Source: Siphonodentalium dalli
Lineage: Eukaryota; Mollusca; Scaphopoda; Gadilida; Siphonodentaliidae
Length of the DNA: 64,000 nucleotides
Assembly: GCA_032622095.1 (NCBI GenBank)
Contig: CP136069.1
Coordinates: forward strand, 1,180,001 to 1,244,000
Direction of reading: 5' to 3'
Shown here in pieces: positions 58,450 through 64,000 of the stretch. The translations under genes were made by a program, and so were the position numbers. The stretch's first letter is position 1. Each line of letters opens with the position of its first letter. The notes under the pieces were generated by a model. The model made no database searches. It worked only from the letters and a program-made list of their open reading frames with translations, and had not been told where the DNA came from.

Positions 58450-60150
58450 CAGTGGGCATTCTCACCTCTAGGGCTATACCAGAGATGGTTCAGAACAATC
58501 GTGACCTGGTATAGAATCAATATGTTGGTAGCACTTAATGTGTTCAACTTAATAATGAAATCTGTCTTCGAATGCATATTTAATTGCATATAAAGTTATT
58601 TATATATGACATTATTAATATTAGTACTGTTTAGTCAATTTGTGTTACGTAAAATTTTGAGTGAAAGTATAGATGTCTGCCATCAAAGTGGCAGTCTTCC
58701 TTGGAATTCCTGTTTCTGACCAGAATGATTATTCCTTTCATTTGTTATATTATTGTCATCATTGATGTAGGAAATCAATATACATATTTTATTTTAAAGT
58801 TTAACTATGAATATGTGGAGTAGCTTAAACTATTAATCATTAATATATTAAGTGATTTTACCCGTATATAATATTCCATTATAGAGCGACAGGTTAAGAA
58901 TTAAATAGCATTTGAAAAGTAATGATTTGACCCCTGCATGATGGGAGCCGAACAAATGCATGACCATGCCGCATTAGTGCAAATCCCACCATAAAGGGAT
59001 TAACTGTCAGATTACAACAGCCAAAATTCTATATATATTCATGGGTACATGTAGGTAAATACTTATACTTTTTGATGCCAAACAAGTAATGATTGGTAAC
59101 ATCATTGTAGAATACCTCCCTCCCATCAGCTGGCGGATTCGAGTCAAGTAACATTCTTTCTCTGTTAATAAAAACTAAGAATATATTTCGAAGATACAGC
59201 AACGCCCAAAGCAATCGACCACCCAACCACAGCAGAACCATGAGCAACCCCTCAGGACAGTCAGAAACATGGCCCGCCGCCACCCATCGGAAATATCTCG
59301 CCGAGAACTTTCCGATGAATGGCAACAAACCACAACTCCGACCAAATCCCGAAAAATCACCCACAACCCCAATGCGGTCGAGGGTCAATCACTGGGCATT
59401 ACTGAGGGAACAAGTAACCCTACACCCCTTAACTCAAGGCCCTAATGTTAGACATAAATTTTGTATTTTAATATCTCAAATACTATATGATGGTAAAGGG
59501 ATACATTTTCAGCCGAAGCAAACTTAACCCCCAATGACTCCCCTTCCCGAAAAATTAGAAATGGAAGGGAGAGTTTAAGGGAAATTTGCCCTTAAGTAAC
59601 CATTGATAGAGAGACATACTTTACCCCTATGTCACAGTCCTTCACATGACGAGAATGCCTTCGTCAAAATTACCAAGTTTCGAGGAGATTTACCCACTTT
59701 CAAATATGGTTGAACTTTGGTAATCCCTTAAAATACTATTCAGGATCCAAAAGTGGTAATGCAAAATTGGAAGAATACATAATATTTCTGTTATTAAAAT
59801 GGTATATACCGGTACTATAAGAAATGGAAAGTGGAAGGACTGTTAAAAGGAAGTATAGCTCTCATATGACTCAAATGAACCACTGAAGAGGGGAGGGGGG
59901 CATTGACAATGATGAATGGCAATATTAAAGTCACCTGACCAATTCCAGAGAAATCTACCCACATCTCTGCCACAACTAAATGACATATATTTAACTGTTT
60001 TCACTTGTATGAAGTACCATAATTAAACAAATGTTCAATACATGTAGAAATAACATCGTAGGTATACGGTAGTTCAAGAATCAACAACTCTGCTACAAAG
60101 TACCATAATTGAATAAATGTTTGTCAGAATCAGCACTTCACATAGTTCAG
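58450..60150. other. Unannotated stretch
   Basis: No recognisable domain is seen on either strand. Open frames near 59029-59527 overlap on both strands and look fortuitous. Confidence 0.5.
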
Positions 60151-60152
60151 AA

Positions 60153-60542
60153 TCAGCCGCTCTGATGAAGCACCCACTTCCCTGCTGCATTTCTAGTTTC
60201 CAGTACTACATTCACTCCTTGAACCCTTATTCTCGTCTTCTTCTGTTGCGTCGACCTTAGTGTATAAGCGATGTTAGCTAGATCACCTCTTGCTCTCTTT
60301 AGCTCCGGTGGGAGATCCGATCTGATGGAGAGTTTTGTTCCCTTTGTTTGATCTAAGCAATTTAGGACAGCTTGCTTATCCCGGTCGGTACCAAACACAG
60401 CAATTAAAGGATGTGGAGGTGGTTGTCGGCCCTGTTGATTGGGAGACTGCTTGTGCACGATAGGAAGTCGGTGACAGTTTACTAATCTTTCAACTATTTT
60501 GACAGCAGTTTGCTTTTCCATCTTCAGTGTGTTTATCGACAT
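60153..60542 (-). pseudogene. Fragment resembling the C-terminal domain of a LINE ORF1 protein
   Basis: The 129-codon frame contains PLIAVFGTDRDKQAVLNCL followed by GTKLSIRSDLPPELKRARGDL and a final IRVQGVNVVLETR strand. This order (strand, helix, G-T-x-x-S-I-x-x-D-x-P, basic helix, hairpin) fits the RRM/CTD region of L1-type ORF1 proteins, which bind RNA. The N-terminal coiled coil is absent. The frame starts only 7 bp from a TA-flanked MITE (60550), so the upstream part is cut there. The assignment rests on pattern memory only. Confidence 0.5.
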
Positions 60543-60549
60543 GTAAATA

Positions 60550-60884
60550 GCCTGTTGGACAAAAAAAAAGTGTCCATTGGCACCGTAGTGTATTTGCCGT
60601 TCGGCCTCTGTGTCAGAGTTTGTAACTGCAGTTGAGCACCACGGCCGAACGGCAAGTACACTGCAAGTTCACTGCAACTGCCCTCGCAGTCTAATGGCAT
60701 GTACACCGTGGTTAGATTTCTGGTTTGTATTGTCTTTTTTCAGTTTGATGAAAGTACACTGTGGCAACTACACCATGCTGAATGGCAATTATACCGCTGC
60801 CCAACTGTAGTTAGCCGGTGGAGCCGCGGTGTAGTTGCATTTCGGCCGCGGTGGCAACCCTAACCGCAGTTTTGTCCAGCAGGG
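60550..60884. mobile_element. Palindromic TA-flanked MITE, copy 3
   Basis: The ends are GCCTGTTGG and CCAGCAGGG, with TA at 60548-60549 and 60885-60886. The interior matches copy 1 ('GTGTCCATTGGCACCG', 'GTTGAGCACCACGGCCGAAC') with deletions. It truncates the ORF1-like frame to its left. Confidence 0.85.
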
Positions 60885-60887
60885 TAG

Positions 60888-61330
60888 GAACGAGTCATTT
60901 TGGGGTCATTCGGCCAAAAAAACAATGGCTGCCAGTGGCCATGTTGGATTTCAAAATTCAATCCATTAGCATGGGCTACAGGCTACATGTATACTGTTTG
61001 TCTGATCTGACATCATGAAATTTGTCATTTAGGTTAATATTAACATATAGATGTGTTTTAAGCCAAACTCATTGCAAAAACAGTCAAAAAGACTTGCCGG
61101 AAAAATATTTTTGAGCCGCTGTAGCAAATTTAGTGGGCAGGGCCAAACTTCAACACTGAGGCCTTTTAGGCCCATTTAGTTCCTTCTAACCTAAACATTG
61201 ACATGTAGAAGGGAACGAGTCATTTTGGGGTCAATCGCCAATAAAACATGGCCGCTGGCAGCCATCTTGGATTTTGCTCTTTGCATGACTAAATTGTTTG
61301 GCGCCGGCTACATGTTGTTCCTTTGGTCGG
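60888..61330 (-). repeat. Inverted AAGATGGC-family monomers
   Basis: Two partial monomers on the minus strand ('GAACGAGTCATTTTGGGGTC' at 60887 and 61212) flank a unique stretch. The second contains the family core as 'GCAGCCATCTTGG'. Confidence 0.75.
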
Positions 61331-61361
61331 ATCATTCTGAAAAATTAGTCATAGCTGTTAA

Positions 61362-61778
61362 AGGTACTCAATCCGATCAGACCCTCATAAATTACTAAAT
61401 TATATTTCTTTGTCTTCGGGGGTACCCATCAACGCTCAGAATGATCAGATATCAATTTTTGAAGTTTTGTTATTTCTATTGTTTCTGGCCCAGAAACACG
61501 CCATCAAAAGGATGGTCTCGGTCAAAATTGCGTTATTATTACCACTTGATTTTAGAGTTATCCATCTTCGTCCGTTTGAATAAGTGTTTCTGGGGGCAAT
61601 TATTACTAGTAGTACCGGTACACATCTCGAGAAATAACAAACTTCAAAAATCAATATCTGATCACTCTGAGATTTGATGGGCGAGTTTCTCAACTCAAAT
61701 AAAATATTTTTTACCCTTGAACTTGAAACCAAAGAAATAGTAATTTAGGGGCGCTTAATCGGACTGAGTACGGTACCT
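61362..61778. mobile_element. Palindromic MITE with TTAA target duplication, copy 2
   Basis: The ends are AGGTACTCAATCCG and CGGACTGAGTACGGTACCT, flanked by TTAA (61358-61361 and 61779-61782). The interior matches 22589-23069 over long stretches ('GTCAAAATTGCGTTATTATT', 'GATTTTAGAGTTATCCATC'). Confidence 0.85.
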
Positions 61779-61859
61779 TTAACATTGACATGTGTGGTAG
61801 ATGTCTAAGAAGAATTTGGTTCTATATCTCATACCGTATATATTTTGAAGACCTCTGTC

Positions 61860-62335
61860 TGTATGTATGTTTGTTTGTCTGTCATTGATACAAATCTACG
61901 ATTCTCGACCGATCGGGACGAAACTTGGTACGTGTGTGTAGTTTGACCAGGCGGTGGACGTTGTCGTATTGGCGAGCCCGTGCAGCGCATGCGCAGACGA
62001 GATCTCGGAAACGGGTGGAGCTATCGACTTGAAATTTGGTATGTGAATGTATCTTGCCCCGGATACGAATTTTATCGGGTCGCCGAGCCCGTGCAACGCC
62101 AGCTTCGCGCATGCGCAGACCAGATCTCGGAAACGGGTGGAGCTATCGACTTGAAATTTGGTATGTGAATGTATCTTCCCCCGGATACAAATTTTATCGG
62201 GTCGTCGAGCCCGTGCGACGCCAGCTTCGCGCATGCGCAGACCAGATCTCGGAAACAGGTAGAGCTATCGGCTTGAAATTTGGTTATTGAATAGCCCGGA
62301 TGAATAGCCCGGACAACGTCGGGCTCACCGGCTAG
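61860..62335 (+). repeat. Three 122-bp tandem repeats with GCGCATGCGC palindromes
   Basis: 'GATCTCGGAAACRGGTRGAG' recurs at 62001, 62123 and 62245. Each unit carries 'GCGCATGCGCAGAC', matching the NRF1 consensus. The block begins with a GTTTGTTTGTCTGTC tract and ends in 'GCCCGGACAACGTCGGGC', a hairpin. Long open frames on both strands follow the period (not a multiple of three) and are not genes. Confidence 0.8.
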
Positions 62336-63205
62336 TCTATTATATATTTTGGAAGATCTGTTTGTTTGTTTGTGTGTATTAAATCGAACTCGAAAACGGC
62401 CGACCCGATTTCAATGAAACTTGGTATGTGGGGGTATTTTCGGGCCAGGGGTAACAAAGGCCTATTGATTTTCAGATCCGAGGTCAAATCTGTTTTTACG
62501 CTGTGTTACGGGACTTTCATTTGAGTTCGGTGCTTACAAATCGATTCGAAACAGCGCGAATAATAAAATGCCAGTCATAATAATGACACTGTGAGAATCT
62601 TTCGTGTTTCCTCTTTCCAACGATATATAATGCGTATGTATCCGTTTTAGTTATCTGCCTCAATTATCAAGAAGAAGTGGTACTATCTTCCATCAGGATA
62701 AAACAATGCGTAACTTCTATGACGTCGTTAGAGGTCATAACGTTAATGCTTAACCGGCCGATGCATTTGACTGTTTCAGACGTCTTGGCGATATCTCGGG
62801 CACCGATGTTATTTTATCTTTACGTTGAAACTTGATAATTAATGAGCGTGTGTATATGAGGCGCATTTATATACTTGAGTGGAAATCAAATCGGGTTAAA
62901 CTGGCGGATTTTTACGGACGAAATTTGATGCATAGGGTATCTCTGTATCCGCTGGGCCGATTTTCCCGGTATCCGCTGGGCCGATTTCCACCATTTTTGG
63001 GGTGTTAGTGTTTGACCCCACCTGACCTTGACCTTCAAAATGGTCAATTCAAGGTCAAATCGGGTAAAACCGGATGGATTTCGACGGGTACTTTTGTTCG
63101 GGCACTGTGTTTTGGACGGGTCAAATCGTGACCCCACTTGACCTTGGCCTTCAAAATAGACAATTCAAGGTCAAAGCCCGGACGAAGTCGGGTCACCTTC
63201 TAGTA
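62336..63205 (+). repeat. Dispersed repeat ending in GCCCGGACGAAGTCGGG
   Basis: The start 'GTTTGTTTGTTTGTGTG' and the end hairpin 'CCCGGACGAAGTCGGG' mirror the neighbouring block, so both are probably members of one mobile-repeat class. The final part has two copies of 'GACCTTGRCCTTCAAAATRG' (consensus), also seen at 50840. Confidence 0.65.
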
Positions 63206-63224
63206 TTGATATAATACCACTCAT

Positions 63225-63372
63225 GTTGGTACTATCCACTCTCGGAACCTAAATGTTACCCACGTGACGGCATCACGTGGTAATTTGTTTGGTACTAGGC
63301 GATCTCGGAACCCAAGTGTTACCCACGTGATGGCATCACGTGATAATTCATTTGGTACTAGCCGATCTCGAT
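63225..63372 (+). repeat. Two 64-bp tandem repeats with CACGTG palindromes
   Basis: 'CTCGGAACCYAARTGTTACC' starts at about 63241 and 63305. Each copy holds 'CACGTGAYGGCATCACGTG', two E-box hexamers in an inverted arrangement. Confidence 0.7.
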
Positions 63373-63379
63373 AAAATGA

Positions 63380-64000
63380 CGGCGTCCAGCCACTTCAAGT
63401 TGAGGCGATTGAGATTTTATTTTACAGTATATAAACAAATAACATCAGACTTAGATATTTTATGTTGGAATCGATCTCGGACTCGACTTACATGCTGTAG
63501 CATATGACGGTTTAGGTACGTTGTTCGCTCGCTGGGTGGATTTAAGATTAGGGAAGTAACTTCTCTGAAATTCATCAACATATTTTTTGTGGTGTGTGAA
63601 ATTGGACCTAACTGGCTTCTCAATAACCTGGAATATTGTCAGCACTGTGTGGATTATGGTTGTACATGGACGGGACAAGATGATATATATAACCTCCGAA
63701 AAAATAACAGGCGTTAACATTATTGAAAGCAGCAATTTTCGGTGAACTGAGACAGACCAAGTTCAAAAGTCATTGAGTGCAGTGGGGTTACATGTTGCAT
63801 GCACAACAGTATTATGAATTACAAAAGACAGATACTTAAGTTTCACATCATTATAAACCGCCCAATTAACTCACAAGAGTCAACCACTGGTGACTATGAT
63901 TACGAGACATCCAATTCTGTAGAAATTAGTCACAGTTATTACGTCACAGATCAGTCATGACTCATGAGTCAGTAACAAGTTTACGGAGTCTGCTATTCTT
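63380..64000. other. Unannotated end of window
   Basis: No recognisable gene or repeat. Open frames of 68 and 91 codons overlap on the minus strand without a known domain. Confidence 0.5.

Noticed and set aside
59029-59527. Overlapping ORFs of ~95-119 codons on both strands
   Set aside because: They are mutually overlapping antisense frames without recognisable motifs.
61882-62290. Repetitive arginine-rich ORFs on both strands
   Set aside because: They simply follow the 122-bp tandem repeat, whose length is not a multiple of three.

Overview
This window is animal nuclear DNA, AT-rich and crowded with transposable elements. The evidence is an intron-split P-element/THAP9-type gene, two non-LTR retrotransposons, a tRNA-derived SINE, many palindromic MITEs and several tandem-repeat families. 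No prokaryotic feature (operon, Shine-Dalgarno-led gene series, CRISPR) is present. The repeat style (tandem arrays carried by mobile units, 'AAGATGGC' family repeats, GACAGACGG-tailed repeats) suggests a marine invertebrate, perhaps a mollusc or another lophotrochozoan. That taxonomic guess is weak.

Layout. 1-5 kb: dispersed repeats and three foldback MITEs. 6.2-9.1 kb: tandem array of ~155-165-bp monomers, each with an AAGATGGC core, ended by a 340-bp near-perfect hairpin. 9.9-11.1 kb: element with ~265-bp inverted repeats. 11.5-13.4 kb: minisatellites, one encoding a broken 10-residue-repeat peptide. 13.7-16.3 kb: a TatD-type metallohydrolase ORF facing a C2H2-zinc-finger ORF; the latter is bracketed by a 122-bp inverted repeat, and the whole pair by a 56-bp direct repeat. 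16.6-19.2 kb: a 2.64-kb DNA element with a 9-bp target duplication. 19.2-22.5 kb: nothing recognisable. 22.5-23.9 kb: nested MITEs.

24.0-27.0 kb holds the best gene: a two-exon THAP-P-element transposase with all expected motifs. 27.6-28.1 kb: Mutator-like MITE. 28.7 kb: a promoter-like cluster of ETS, YY1 and E2F motifs. 28.9-31.6 kb: 5'-truncated LINE with RT and RNase H domains and a (CAA)n tail. 31.9-33.6 kb: array of a 154-bp satellite, found again inverted at 51.8-52.6 kb. 34-43 kb: copies of a ~1.1-kb 'ATGGCGGCCATTTT' repeat family and further tandem repeats. 43-49 kb: a diverged segmental duplication in which one copy carries a MITE and the other preserves the empty site; also a SINE and a 955-bp foldback block packed with CTTAAG-centred palindromes. 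52.7-54.3 and 60.5 kb: three TA-flanked palindromic MITEs. 54.7-58.3 kb: a nearly complete Jockey/CR1-type LINE with one frameshift and one stop. 60.2 kb: a fragment like the C-terminal domain of a LINE ORF1. 61.4-63.4 kb: another TTAA MITE and short-period repeats with NRF1-like and E-box palindromes.

No ordinary host gene is convincingly visible, apart from the possibly domesticated transposase and the zinc-finger/TatD locus. The most unusual parts are the flipped zinc-finger/TatD locus, the complete P-type transposase gene, the mobile 154-bp satellite and the CTTAAG palindrome block. Alignments were done by eye, so most repeat edges are good to a few bases only.
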